The notes under the pieces: generated by a model | What the model was told of the DNA's origin: nothing | The model's input: only the letters and a program-made list of their open reading frames with translations | Database searches by the model: none | Position numbers and translations under genes: made by a program | Origin: an uncultured Oribacterium sp. | GTDB lineage: Bacteria > Bacillota > Clostridia > Lachnospirales > Lachnospiraceae | Assembly (NCBI GenBank): GCA_946413525.1 | Contig: CAMKKZ010000009.1 | Location: 62,001-126,000, forward strand | Length of the DNA stretch: 64,000 nucleotides | Direction of reading: 5' to 3' | Shown: one piece after another, positions 8,595 through 17,920 of the stretch | Position numbering within the stretch: the stretch's first letter is position 1 | How the letters are laid out: each line of letters opens with the position of its first letter

Positions 8595-8688
8595 AAGTAT
8601 GAAAGGCAAGCCTTTCATACTTCAATTGTGCCGCTGGCGCAACACAAATGGGACTCAATGCCTGCGGCATCAAGTCAAAGTATGAAAG
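8595..8688 (-). repeat. Family A element (copy 2), overlaps a ribosome site
   Basis: Minus-orientation copy of the family A hairpin trio. Its right end, GTATGAAAGGGGGA, supplies the purine-rich ribosome site of the response regulator starting at 8705. Confidence 0.8.
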
Positions 8689-8704
8689 GGGGAGCGCTGA
8701 TGCC

Positions 8705-9304
8705 ATGAACATCCTGTTTGCGGATGCATTGAGAAAACTGAGAATGAAAAAGGGCCTTACCCAGATTCAGCTTGCAAGCCTGATGTTTGTCAACAAAGCC
8801 ACGATTTCTAAATGGGAAAGCGGAAACCGTCTGCCGGATGCCGCCATGATCACCCGTCTCGCCAGGATCCTGGATGTGGACGTCGGCACACTGCTCTCCA
8901 CTGTAGCCGAGAGCGACGAATCGCTCAACATTATCATGGTGGACGACAACAAAGCCATCCTCTCATACAATCTGCTGATTCTGGAGGAGGTTGCGCCGAA
9001 CGCTATGATCGCGGGCTTTAACTGGCCGCAGGAGGCGATTGAATATGCGAAAGTGAACCGGATCGATCTGGCCATCCTGGATATCGAGCTGGGAACGGCC
9101 AGCGGCCTTGATCTCTGTCATGCGCTGCTTAAAATCAATCCGGGCACCAGGGTCGTCTATCTGACGGCGTATCCCGAATATTCCCTCGATGCATGGGACA
9201 CCGACGCCTGTGGATTCATGGTCAAACCGCTGACCCCGGAGGGCGTCCGCAGACAGCTCAAAAAGCTGCGCTATCCGTTTTCCTTGGGAGGTGTTGACGA
9301 GTGA
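8705..9304 (+). CDS. Response regulator with N-terminal XRE helix-turn-helix
   Basis: 199 residues from the ATG at 8705, chosen because AAAGGGGGA lies 10 nt upstream and a longer frame would begin inside a repeat element. Residues about 5-60 are an XRE/Cro helix-turn-helix (L-R-M-K-K-G-L-T-Q-I-Q-L-A then A-T-I-S-K-W-E-S-G-N). Residues about 75-190 are a receiver domain with acidic pair Asp80/Asp81, phosphoacceptor Asp126 in A-I-L-D-I-E-L-G, Thr154 and Lys174. The order is the reverse of most response regulators, which carry the output domain C-terminally, and there is no LytTR or OmpR domain. Its stop overlaps the kinase start by 4 bp, so the two are translationally coupled. Likely targets are the flanking esterase genes (inference). 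Confidence 0.9.
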   Translation: MNILFADALRKLRMKKGLTQIQLASLMFVNKATISKWESGNRLPDAAMITRLARILDVDVGTLLSTVAESDESLNIIMVDDNKAILSYNLLILEEVAPNAMIAGFNWPQEAIEYAKVNRIDLAILDIELGTASGLDLCHALLKINPGTRVVYLTAYPEYSLDAWDTDACGFMVKPLTPEGVRRQLKKLRYPFSLGGVDE

Positions 9305-10602
9305 ATATCTGGATCGAATCCTTTAGCTTCTCCACATCCGGCGCCGCGCTGCTGTTGAGCGCGCTGGGCTTATGGTTCACCATTGTCATTCCCGGGTTCG
9401 ACCGCTGGAGCAGGCGCTTTTTCCTGAGTTATTTTATCATTTTCATGCTGTGCTGCCTTTCCGGCATCGTTGAGCTGGTCTTTCAATACAATACGGTTCC
9501 AAGAGCGGCATTCGTTTTCCTGCTCTTTCTTGAAACACTGCTGCTCTCCCTGCCACCAATCATGCTGACGACTTATCTGCTGCACTGCTGCGGTGAAAAG
9601 CTGCGCACGAGCAAGCTTCTTCACGCCGCGCTCGGCCTGTGGGCAGTCTTTTTTGCCTCGTTTGTCAGCGCCCTGTTCATCGATGGCTTCGTCTACATCA
9701 CATCGGAAAACCAGTATTTCCGCGGCCCCCTGTACCCCTTTTCCCTGGCACCGATAATCGGGGTACTGCTGCTCAATTTCATGAACACGATCAGACGCAG
9801 GGCGCAGCTTTCCCGCAAAGTCTTTCTTGCTTTCCTCATCGCCATACTGCCGATTGCGGCCGCGCTGACCGTACAGTTATTCGTCGATGTCTTTACGCTC
9901 GTTGACGTCAGCTATGTCCTTTCTGCGCTGGCCATGTACAGCCTCATCCTGTCCGATCAGATTGATAAGGACCGCCGCCACCAACAGGAAATCGTTCGGC
10001 AGCAACAGGAAATTGTCAGGCAGCAGCAGGAAATTGCCCACGAGCGTGCCAATGTCATGGTTCTGCAAATGCGGCCGCACTTCATCTATAATACCCTGAT
10101 GAGCATCCACAGCCTTTGCAGGCTTGATCCCCTGAAAGCCCAGCAGATCACGATGGATTTCACCAACTATCTGCGCAGAAATTTTAATGCCGTCGCCAGC
10201 GACAGCGCCATACCCTTTTCCACGGAACTGGAGCACACCCGCGCTTACCTCGCCGTAGAACAGGCTCAGTATGACGATATGCTCATTGTTGACTACGATA
10301 CGCCTTTTACCCAATTTCGACTGCCGCCTCTCACCCTTCAGCCCATTGTGGAAAACGCCGTCAAACACGGCATGAACCCCTATTCAGGGCCGTTACGTGT
10401 CTCCATTCGGACACGTCGCACGGATATCGGCGCCGAGATCATCGTGGAGAACAACGGCATTGATTTCAAGCCTCTCGATGATGGCGAACCGCATATCGCC
10501 CTGAAGAACATACAGCAAAGGCTGAAAATGATGTGTGGGGGAAGTATGTCCATCGTTCCCCGCGATGGCGGCGGAACGGTGGTGAAACTGATGATTCCCT
10601 GA
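9301..10602 (+). CDS. Membrane sensor histidine kinase (LytS/YehU type)
   Basis: 433 residues starting at GTG 9301, which overlaps the regulator stop (GTGA). About six membrane helices fill residues 10-225. A Q-Q-E-I-V-R-Q repeat then forms a short coiled coil built from an 18-bp direct repeat. The His_kinase domain follows with the phospho-acceptor His260 in M-R-P-H-F-I-Y-N-T-L. The GHKL ATPase has its N box at Asn352 (P-I-V-E-N-A-V-K-H-G-M) and a glycine-rich end (G-G-G-T-V-V-K-L). The kinase should autophosphorylate and pass phosphate to Asp126 of its partner. The signal is unknown; the sensor region is almost entirely membrane-embedded with little extracellular domain. Confidence 0.93.
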   Translation: MNIWIESFSFSTSGAALLLSALGLWFTIVIPGFDRWSRRFFLSYFIIFMLCCLSGIVELVFQYNTVPRAAFVFLLFLETLLLSLPPIMLTTYLLHCCGEKLRTSKLLHAALGLWAVFFASFVSALFIDGFVYITSENQYFRGPLYPFSLAPIIGVLLLNFMNTIRRRAQLSRKVFLAFLIAILPIAAALTVQLFVDVFTLVDVSYVLSALAMYSLILSDQIDKDRRHQQEIVRQQQEIVRQQQEIAHERANVMVLQMRPHFIYNTLMSIHSLCRLDPLKAQQITMDFTNYLRRNFNAVASDSAIPFSTELEHTRAYLAVEQAQYDDMLIVDYDTPFTQFRLPPLTLQPIVENAVKHGMNPYSGPLRVSIRTRRTDIGAEIIVENNGIDFKPLDDGEPHIALKNIQQRLKMMCGGSMSIVPRDGGGTVVKLMIP

Positions 10603-10640
10603 TACTGCCGCTCTTTTAAAGTGGTTTTGAGTCATTTTAT

Positions 10641-10737
10641 ACTCGTTAATGCCGGCTTTTGCCTATGCCAATTTTACAGTTCTGCGAAACTCAGAAGGCT
10701 CTACGCAGTAGTTTGGAATAGAATTACGTTAACGAAT
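10641..10737 (+). repeat. Family C MITE-like element (copy 1)
   Basis: 97 bp with inverted ends ACTCGTTAA / TTAACGA. It matches 18164-18260 over its full length, including the internal TGCCAATTTTACAGTTCTG and GCAGTAGTTTGGAATAGAAT blocks. Confidence 0.8.
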
Positions 10738-10782
10738 ATAATAACCGGCAAATCGATGCGATATCGCAATCGATACAGTTCT

Positions 10783-10882
10783 AATCGAGTAGGGAAGATG
10801 AAATCGCACCCTACTCGCCCGCGGGGCTGCGTCCGGCGTAAGCCGGAATATTTCCTTACGCAGCCCCTGCGATAATAAAAAA
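10783..10882 (+). repeat. Family E element (copy 1)
   Basis: About 100 bp, nearly identical to 19371-19470. Two hairpins: GAGTAGGG / CCCTACTC and GGGGCTGCGT / ACGCAGCCCC, the second followed by TGCGATAATAAAAAAA. Confidence 0.8.
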
Positions 10883-11025
10883 AGTATGAAAAGCAAGCTT
10901 TTCATACTTCGTTTGTGCCGCTGACGCGACACCAATGGGACTCAATGCCTGCGGCATCAGGTCAGGGTATGAAAGTTACCTTTCATACCCTTTTGAATCG
11001 GCACAGCCGTTCCTTATCAGATGAA

Positions 11026-12633
11026 TCAGATGAAATAATACTTTGTCATGAAGTACGTCCTGTCCCAATCAACGATCTTTCTCTCGGATTCCTTCTCCGG
11101 ATGGATATTGAATTCATCGAAAACCATTACCCGCTTGTTTTCCAGATCGTAAAGCGGCCATTCTTTTGCCTTGCCATCGGGCGAAATGTCCGCGGAAAGG
11201 GACGGATTGCCGGTCTTCGCGAACTGGATCCACATCTTGCGCAGGGTCTTCGAGAAGGTTTCGTCAAAGTTCCTTCCCATGTCTTCGGTCATCTCCGGAT
11301 GGTTGAACACGACCGCAAGCTCGATCGCGTGTCCGCATTTCATGATCGGATCGGGAGACTCCGGCGTAAAGTAATAGGTATACGCTTTGCCGCCGGCCAT
11401 AGTCTGATTCTCCGACAGCTTGATGATCGGCGCATTAAACCAGACCTGGCTGAACAGGCGGCTGTCCGGTTCATAGCTATCCCCTTTCACATCATTCTTG
11501 AAGCTCTCGACCAGCTTTTTCTCTTCATCCGGCAGCTTGTCAAGCTTCAGGGTCTTGCGCTTTTCGACCCACTTATTCCAGCCTTCCACCCCGAAGCTGT
11601 AGACAAAGAAATCCATTTCATCCTTGTTGCAGCCCACAAGAAAGTCTATATCCTTCACCGCGCCATTCGCATATGCCTCAAAGGTATTCCGGGGCAGATG
11701 GATCCCATCCCTTTCCGGAAACTGGCGCAGGAAAAGAACGGAGGAAGCTTCCAGGATCTTTTCTCCATCGACCATCAGGAGATCCGCGACGGTTTTGCAG
11801 CCAAGCGCTTCCATCAGTTCATTCGCGCAGGCGATGCCTTCTTCCGGGGATCTCGTCTGGTTAATGGCGCCGCTCTCGGCAATGACCCGCCCGAAATACT
11901 CATGAGAACCTTTGAGCAGCGGGAGCAGCGTGCAGCTTGCGGCACCCGCGGATTCACCGAAGATCGTCACATTATCCGGATCGCCGCCGAAGCCCGCGAT
12001 ATTCTCGTGGACCCACTTCAAGGCCATCTTCTGGTCCAGGAGCCCCAGGTTCTGCGAGTCCGGATAATCTTTTCCGTCCGGCAGGTGGGACAGGTGGAGG
12101 AAGCCAAAGGCGCCGAGCCTGTACGCGATGGTAACGACAATGACGTCCGGATTCTCCTTCACGAAATTATGGCAGTCAAACATCGGGTCAACCGTCCCGC
12201 CCGACTCAAAAGCGCCGCCGTGGATCCATACCATGACCGGCTTCTTCTCCGCGGAAGCCTCGTCGGACTTCCAGATATTCAGATACAGGCAGTCCTCATC
12301 CATATCATAAAGGGAGCCCGTTTCCAACTGCCAATTCCCGTAGGCGCTCTTCGCATTGTAATACGCCTCATATACGCCGTCATCGGAAACAGCATCCACC
12401 GGCGCCTTCCAGCGCAGCTTGCCCACAGGCTGCGCCCCGACATAGGGAATGCCCCTGTACGCAATGATATTTTCTGTCTTCCTGCCAACGAAGGTACCGT
12501 TTACGCACTTTACTGCCAGAGACTTGTCGTAAGCTCCGTCCGCAAGCTTATTATTCACTCCGCCGTACAGTGCCCTAAGCTGCTCTTTGGCTTTATCATT
12601 CAGTGCTTTCTGCTGCTCCGTCATTTCGCTCAT
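11026..12633 (-). CDS. Type-B carboxylesterase (alpha/beta hydrolase), paralogue 2
   Basis: 535 residues, cytoplasmic by lack of a signal peptide. The catalytic set is Ser228 in G-E-S-A-G-A, Glu339 in G-C-N-K-D-E and His435 in C-G-H-A-I-E-L. Long identical stretches with paralogue 1, such as the V-K-W/M-A-L-K-W-V-H-E-N region and the C-terminal W-D-R-T-Y-F segment, indicate a duplication. The N-terminus is slightly longer. The start ATG follows AAAGGAG, with a second in-frame ATG 9 bp on. The physiological substrate is unknown. Convergent to the sensor kinase, with a repeat cluster between. Confidence 0.93.
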   Translation of the reverse strand: MSEMTEQQKALNDKAKEQLRALYGGVNNKLADGAYDKSLAVKCVNGTFVGRKTENIIAYRGIPYVGAQPVGKLRWKAPVDAVSDDGVYEAYYNAKSAYGNWQLETGSLYDMDEDCLYLNIWKSDEASAEKKPVMVWIHGGAFESGGTVDPMFDCHNFVKENPDVIVVTIAYRLGAFGFLHLSHLPDGKDYPDSQNLGLLDQKMALKWVHENIAGFGGDPDNVTIFGESAGAASCTLLPLLKGSHEYFGRVIAESGAINQTRSPEEGIACANELMEALGCKTVADLLMVDGEKILEASSVLFLRQFPERDGIHLPRNTFEAYANGAVKDIDFLVGCNKDEMDFFVYSFGVEGWNKWVEKRKTLKLDKLPDEEKKLVESFKNDVKGDSYEPDSRLFSQVWFNAPIIKLSENQTMAGGKAYTYYFTPESPDPIMKCGHAIELAVVFNHPEMTEDMGRNFDETFSKTLRKMWIQFAKTGNPSLSADISPDGKAKEWPLYDLENKRVMVFDEFNIHPEKESERKIVDWDRTYFMTKYYFI

Positions 12634-12696
12634 AATTTCATACTCCTTTCTTATGATTGCTTATGATTACGCCGTCGTCCAGTCCGCGAACTCATT

Positions 12697-12837
12697 CATA
12701 CCTTGACTTAATGCCGTAGGCGTTGAGTCTCATTTGTGTTGCGCCAGCGGCACAAATGAAGTATGAAAAGCTTGCTTTTCATACTTGACTTAATGCCGTA
12801 GGCGTTGAGTCCCATTTGTGCCTGGCCAGCGGCACAT
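12697..12837 (+). repeat. Family A element (copy 4), tandem double copy
   Basis: Two family A units run together; the second starts inside the last palindrome of the first (about 12779) and is cut short after the GGCCAGCGGCAC hairpin. It fills the gap between esterase 2 and the stop of the giant gene. Confidence 0.8.
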
Positions 12838-12857
12838 CCCGCCATTCCGCTGCCGCC

Positions 12858-15800
12858 TCAGGGGCCAATAGCCGATGGCTTCTTTTCATCCATTATCTCA
12901 TTTTTGCCGTTTTGCAGGTCTTTCTTGCTGTCCGTTTTCTTCGGCCGGTGGACATTCGCCTCAGGCTCCTTCCCGGCAAGCTCGTTGAAATCGATCTTGG
13001 TCCGCTTTTTATTGGGGGCAGGTGCCGCCTCCCTGGCCTCCTGGAGATCCTCCTCGGTAAATTCCGTGAACTCCTTCCGGTTGATGACGTTGTCCTCCAT
13101 TTCCCCCTTCCGGATCATCGCCTCGTTCTGACGCAGGATCATTTTTTCAAAGGACACGTTCTGCTTTAAGCGGGTTGTGTAGTAGTACGGCGTGGTCATT
13201 TCAAATTCCGTCCGATCCGCATACATATTGCTCAGATGAAGCTTGTAATCCGCGTCCACCGTAGCCTCCCTGGGGGAGAACCGGGTATCACCTGTCAGCA
13301 TGGTAAACTCAGCCATGTTCCGGTTGAGCCGGTTATAGGTATCAATCATGTCCCTGTACCTGGCCTTACCGAAATCAGAGTTTGCCCCCTGCCGGCTGAC
13401 GAGATAATTCTCTATGTTCTCACGGTAGTTATGCATCTTCTCCACGATCTTGCGGTATCTGCAGAGATCTGCGGAGGTATTTTTTGGCAGCTCCTGCGGG
13501 ATGGGATTACCCTGCTCCCTTGCCAGGTCCTGGGCGAATTTCAGCCGTTCCGCCCTCTCCCTCTCGACAGCTTCTACGGCCTTGTCCCCGTACTTCTGCC
13601 GGAATGCGTTCCTGTTGCGCAGATATTCGTCCTCCTGCCCGATAAGCTCGTTGACCTCCACAATGGTTTCCTGCATCTCCTTTGCGGCATCGAAGCACCG
13701 GTCGAAAAGCTTGGAATTACCGAAGAGCTTATGCCAACCATACGCGTCATCACTGTGATTGTCCATATCGATCATCCGGCCGCCCGTACGCACGACCTTC
13801 TTGATGAGCCTCTCCGTCTCCATCTGGGCGAACTGCATGTCGATGGAAATCGATGTATCCCTGGTAAATTTGTAATGGAAGGATTGGGCCGAATTGAAAT
13901 CCTTTCCATCCGGGATGTCCGCGCCGAATTCCTTAGATGTGGATCCGACGAAGCGCGCATTCAGCTTGTCCACCATGGCCCTGTTGCAGGCCTTGGGCAT
14001 ATCGGACAGTGTATCGAAAAGGTTTCGGTACGGGGCATTTTCCATGTCCCGGGGATTCACGCTGTTCTTCCCGAGGGAAAGGTCGTCCAGCATGAGCTTC
14101 TTGAAATCCTCCTTCTCCAGCACGCGGATCTTGCCGCGCTCCGTACCCATGCCCATGGCCATGCCATTGGCATCATAATCCCTGAACTTGTGATCCTCCG
14201 AGGCCTTCACAACATTGTAGAGCTTGTCCAGCCTGTTCTGGAAGCTCTGGAAGCATTCCTTCGGCAGCTTCCCGAAGGACGCCTTTTCGGCCTCGCTGAG
14301 GCCCTGCTCCCTCCATCTCACCACCTTGTCCCGCATCTCCCGGGTCATGACCAGCATATCCTCCGGCTGGACCAGCTTCTTCTCCTCCTCGGGGGAAAGG
14401 TTCAGGAAGGGCTTGTCCTTCGTATTCGCCGCCGTGACGGAATCGAGCTGCGGATTGCCCTTTTCATCCTTTTTGAAGCCGAGCCGCAGGCCGTCTGTGG
14501 AACGCACCGGGATGCCTGAGAGGTAGTCCATGACCTGGAGATCGGCCATGGCCGCCATCTGCTTCCCGGTATCGTAAAGCAGGTAGCTGCGATTGTTCTT
14601 GTTGGTCCTTGTGGACTTCGGATCCTTCCCGGCCTCCTGGATTGCGTTCCGGAGATCCTCCACCACCTTCCTGGTGTCATTAAGGTTCTTCTCCGCCCGG
14701 GGCTGGTCCCCCTCCTTTTGTCCCTCTTTCGCAGACAGAATCTCTGCCATCTCTTTGCCGCTCTTTCCCTGAAGTTCCTTCAGCAGCCCATCAACCTGCT
14801 TGTTGTCAGGAAGGATGCCTACGAAGTCGCTTTTCCGGAAATCCTTCGTCGTCGTATAGAAGGTCTCGCCGTCCAGGGAGGTGGAATCATAATTCCTGCG
14901 CTGACTGACCACCACCACGTCGGAATAATTATCCTGGCCGGCCTTGCTGTTCGCGTGCGGGAACTTCGCTCCCTCCAGAAGCCCGGTATCCGGCATCATG
15001 TCGCCGGCCTGGAAAAAGGCGCTCTGCGCGTTCCTGGCATTCCCCTCGTTGTAGCCATTCGGAATACTGGGGGAATCCAGAAGCTCCTGCTGCGCCTTGC
15101 CGTAGCCTGCGTTGAGGAGATTCCGGTTGATCCTCTCCACGAAATCCCGGACTGAGCGCCTGTTGAGCTCATCCGGATCGAAAGCATCCAGCAGGCCGCC
15201 CTCCGAGGGAGTACCGTCACTGAACTCCATGAGGCTCTGGACGGAATCGTTTTTATAAAAGGCCAGATGATCGCGGATCTTCTTCTCAACATCGATTCTT
15301 TCCCTGCGTTCTATAGTCTTTGTCAGGTCGTTTGGGTCTACATCCTTGTAAACGATCATGGCACGGTGCAGGAAGTCGGGCATATCCCTCAGGCAGTCGT
15401 CCACGATCTTCTCGAAGCCCTCCCGGTCGTTCTTGGTAGCGTACTGGATGAGGTCGTCCCGCGTCCCTAACTGCTGCTCCTGGAGCATGTATTCCGAGAC
15501 AACGTTGATATTGCGGGTACCATCCGCGTTCCAGGGCACCCGGTTGATCTCCTCCTCCCGCGCGTTAAGCTGCTGCCGGTTCGTAAGCCCGAGCTTCAGG
15601 GAGACAATGGAGGAAGCCCTCGGAGACTGGGGATCCTCAAAGAGGAACTGCGGGTAGAACTGCCCGTCCGCCATGAGCTGCCTGCAGTTCATAACGTAAT
15701 TCAGATGCTTTATCTGTCCCTCGGCGTATTCCCCATCCAGCTTCCCCTGGGACATCAGGTAGTTGTACTCGTCAATTTCATCGGAAAGATGCTGCCCGTT

Positions 15801-17891
15801 AGGATCCTGGTTCAGGTAATAAAGGAGATCAACCTTGGGAGCCACCCGCTGGTAGAGCTGCTTCACGCTGTTGTAGACCTCCTGCTCCTCCGGAGAAACC
15901 TCCTCCCCCTTCTCCACCTTCTCATCGATGATCTTCATATAATTGCGGAGGCCGTTGGCCGAGGTCACGAAGTCCTCCGTAAGCCCCGGGCGCTTCAGGT
16001 CATCCGGCTTCAGGGGCCTGAAAACCTCCCCGGTATCGAAATCCGCCTTCGGCGTGAGGATGCCTGGTATGGTTTCCTTCGTCAGCTTGTCGATCATGGG
16101 CCTGAGGGTGTTCAGGGCGTCAACGGCAGGCTTCAGACGTGCCTTCACCGCCTTGTCCCCCTCCTGATAGACTTCAAGAAGCTCCTGCCCCTTCGTATCA
16201 AGATCCCTGACATGCTGCATCATGTTGTTATTCACATCCGGGTTGACCTGTCCCTGAATCTCATACATGGAAAAGGGACGCAGCTCATCGTTCTCGACCC
16301 CGGCGTTGTTTTCCGTGATAAAGCGTTTCGCGTTATACAGGGCGGTATCCAGCCTGTCAATTGAATTATAATGTGTCTCGAAGTTCTCGAACTGCGGATC
16401 CTCGATCCCGGCCTCCTTCAGGACGCGGGGCCTCAGATATCCCAACTCAGACCCAAGCAGATCCTGTGTCTTCTTGCTAAGCTCCTCGATCTCCTTCTGG
16501 TTCAGGTAATGGGTCGCCCCCTTATCATTCTCCGGCACATAATGCCCCACGGTGGTAACCGCAAGATCCACTATCTTCTTCTTCGCATCCTCCAGCTTCT
16601 TCTGGAAGTTCACCGTTTCGTTGTCTAGCTGGACGCTGGTTGGCAGCTTCGTGCCGTCCAGGCCGAGGATGTAAAGGACCGCGTCCTTGTTTGGATAGTC
16701 CTTGAAGCGATCGGGATTATTCTCCAGCATGGCCATGAAGTAGAACTGCTCATCCGTCTTCAGGCCATACTTCCGCATGAGCTCCTGCTTGCCAAGTCTC
16801 ATGTACTCATCGAGCTTGTCCTGCTCCACCTGGGTCCTTTCGGCCCAGTCCGCCCAGTTGTTGTAGCGTACCGTAGTCACCATCCTGTCGAGGTCGGTCT
16901 TTAACTGGCTTTCCGCCTTGTTGAAGAATTCGACGTAATTGTTGTACGAAGCGGTATCCAGTCCATGACCCTTCAAGCTGCCCAGACTGTCCCGGAACTC
17001 GGTGAAGACGGCTGCCACGCTGTTCACCAGATCACTCGTCTGATCGATATTGCGGAACCGGAAGCGATCCTCAGGGAAGAGCATGTTCTCAAAGTAAAAT
17101 TCCTGAAGCCAGGAGATCGCCCTCAGAAGCTTGACCTTTTTGGCGATCTCCACGCCGGGCACGGCCATGACGACGCTGTGTCCCAGCATGATGTCACTGA
17201 GGGTATTCATGGACTCCTGATCGATCCTGGCCCTCTGGTCCTCCGAAAGCCCTTTCATAAACTTCTGGTAGTTGTCCGAATTCGCCGCCATCATGCCCTG
17301 GATCTGCATCTCCCCGGCCTGTTGGGCCTGCCTTTCCAGGTTCTGGCCGGCTATCTTTTCATAATAGTCGGAGAGATTCTTCACGTTGTCCAGGAAAATG
17401 TCGCTGAGCGGCTTGAACTTCTTCCCCTCTATCTGTCCCATCTGCTCAATGACATCCAACAGGCTTGAGCCATCCGGCTGCCGCCGGAGCTGCACCCGGA
17501 TATCCAGCAGGGTCTTGCTGCCGCTCAGGATCATCCGCTCGCTTTCTTTTGTCCGCAGATTTTTCTGAAAGATCCCGATATACTCCCCCAGTTTCTCCTG
17601 GAAAGCCTTTTTATACGGAGCATTCAGCTCCCGGTTGAAGCCCTTTACATCGCTTGCCTTGGACAGTGCCAGGGCATCGCGCAGCAGGTTCAGATAGTTC
17701 TGGGAAATACTGCCGGGCTGCTTCTTTTCCGCGGCCTCCTCCTCGCGTAAAAGCTTTTCAATTTGTTTAGTATCCAATTTGATCTTGATCTCCTTCCATA
17801 TCGGAAAATGGCTATCAAAAGCCAAAACCAGGCTTGTTCCCGTCAGCCTGGCATTGTTCCCATAAGGCAAAACTATTGGCGATGAGTCCAT
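12858..17891 (-). CDS. Giant protein of unknown function (about 1,640-1,680 residues)
   Basis: One uninterrupted frame of 1,677 codons. The ATG at 17891 has no clear ribosome site. A TTG at 17777 has AAGGAG 12 nt upstream and may be the true start, giving about 1,639 residues beginning L-D-T-K-Q-I-E-K-L-L. The protein is charged and largely helical, without signal peptide or membrane helix, so probably cytoplasmic. It ends in a basic, disordered tail with K-K-R-T-K and P-K-K-T-D-S-K-K. Around residue 1110-1130 the pattern L-Q-V-M-D-Y-L-S-G followed by D-x-x-G-N-P-Q-L resembles the catalytic-loop layout of atypical PI3K/HipA-like kinases, but the expected D-R-H-x-x-N is missing. No family is securely recognised. 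Unlike most of its neighbours it contains no internal tandem repeat. Confidence 0.85.
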   Translation of the reverse strand: MDSSPIVLPYGNNARLTGTSLVLAFDSHFPIWKEIKIKLDTKQIEKLLREEEAAEKKQPGSISQNYLNLLRDALALSKASDVKGFNRELNAPYKKAFQEKLGEYIGIFQKNLRTKESERMILSGSKTLLDIRVQLRRQPDGSSLLDVIEQMGQIEGKKFKPLSDIFLDNVKNLSDYYEKIAGQNLERQAQQAGEMQIQGMMAANSDNYQKFMKGLSEDQRARIDQESMNTLSDIMLGHSVVMAVPGVEIAKKVKLLRAISWLQEFYFENMLFPEDRFRFRNIDQTSDLVNSVAAVFTEFRDSLGSLKGHGLDTASYNNYVEFFNKAESQLKTDLDRMVTTVRYNNWADWAERTQVEQDKLDEYMRLGKQELMRKYGLKTDEQFYFMAMLENNPDRFKDYPNKDAVLYILGLDGTKLPTSVQLDNETVNFQKKLEDAKKKIVDLAVTTVGHYVPENDKGATHYLNQKEIEELSKKTQDLLGSELGYLRPRVLKEAGIEDPQFENFETHYNSIDRLDTALYNAKRFITENNAGVENDELRPFSMYEIQGQVNPDVNNNMMQHVRDLDTKGQELLEVYQEGDKAVKARLKPAVDALNTLRPMIDKLTKETIPGILTPKADFDTGEVFRPLKPDDLKRPGLTEDFVTSANGLRNYMKIIDEKVEKGEEVSPEEQEVYNSVKQLYQRVAPKVDLLYYLNQDPNGQHLSDEIDEYNYLMSQGKLDGEYAEGQIKHLNYVMNCRQLMADGQFYPQFLFEDPQSPRASSIVSLKLGLTNRQQLNAREEEINRVPWNADGTRNINVVSEYMLQEQQLGTRDDLIQYATKNDREGFEKIVDDCLRDMPDFLHRAMIVYKDVDPNDLTKTIERRERIDVEKKIRDHLAFYKNDSVQSLMEFSDGTPSEGGLLDAFDPDELNRRSVRDFVERINRNLLNAGYGKAQQELLDSPSIPNGYNEGNARNAQSAFFQAGDMMPDTGLLEGAKFPHANSKAGQDNYSDVVVVSQRRNYDSTSLDGETFYTTTKDFRKSDFVGILPDNKQVDGLLKELQGKSGKEMAEILSAKEGQKEGDQPRAEKNLNDTRKVVEDLRNAIQEAGKDPKSTRTNKNNRSYLLYDTGKQMAAMADLQVMDYLSGIPVRSTDGLRLGFKKDEKGNPQLDSVTAANTKDKPFLNLSPEEEKKLVQPEDMLVMTREMRDKVVRWREQGLSEAEKASFGKLPKECFQSFQNRLDKLYNVVKASEDHKFRDYDANGMAMGMGTERGKIRVLEKEDFKKLMLDDLSLGKNSVNPRDMENAPYRNLFDTLSDMPKACNRAMVDKLNARFVGSTSKEFGADIPDGKDFNSAQSFHYKFTRDTSISIDMQFAQMETERLIKKVVRTGGRMIDMDNHSDDAYGWHKLFGNSKLFDRCFDAAKEMQETIVEVNELIGQEDEYLRNRNAFRQKYGDKAVEAVERERAERLKFAQDLAREQGNPIPQELPKNTSADLCRYRKIVEKMHNYRENIENYLVSRQGANSDFGKARYRDMIDTYNRLNRNMAEFTMLTGDTRFSPREATVDADYKLHLSNMYADRTEFEMTTPYYYTTRLKQNVSFEKMILRQNEAMIRKGEMEDNVINRKEFTEFTEEDLQEAREAAPAPNKKRTKIDFNELAGKEPEANVHRPKKTDSKKDLQNGKNEIMDEKKPSAIGP

Positions 17892-17920
17892 TCCCAGAAA
17901 CTTTCTGGTTCTATTGGCTT

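Larger units (their letters stand above)
10603..11000. repeat. Cluster of four different dispersed repeats
   Basis: Between the convergent kinase and esterase genes lie a family B fragment (about 10610-10640), a family C element (10641-10737), a family E element (10783-10882) and a family A element (10882-10990), end to end with almost no other sequence. Confidence 0.8.

Noticed and set aside
10915..12666. 583-codon plus frame opposite esterase 2
   Set aside because: The esterase triad on the minus strand is unambiguous; the plus frame begins in a family A repeat.
13236..14519. Long plus-strand frames opposite the giant gene (also 15705-16364 and 16965-17468)
   Set aside because: Antisense shadows of GC-rich codon usage; Leu/His-rich composition, no ribosome sites and no family likeness.
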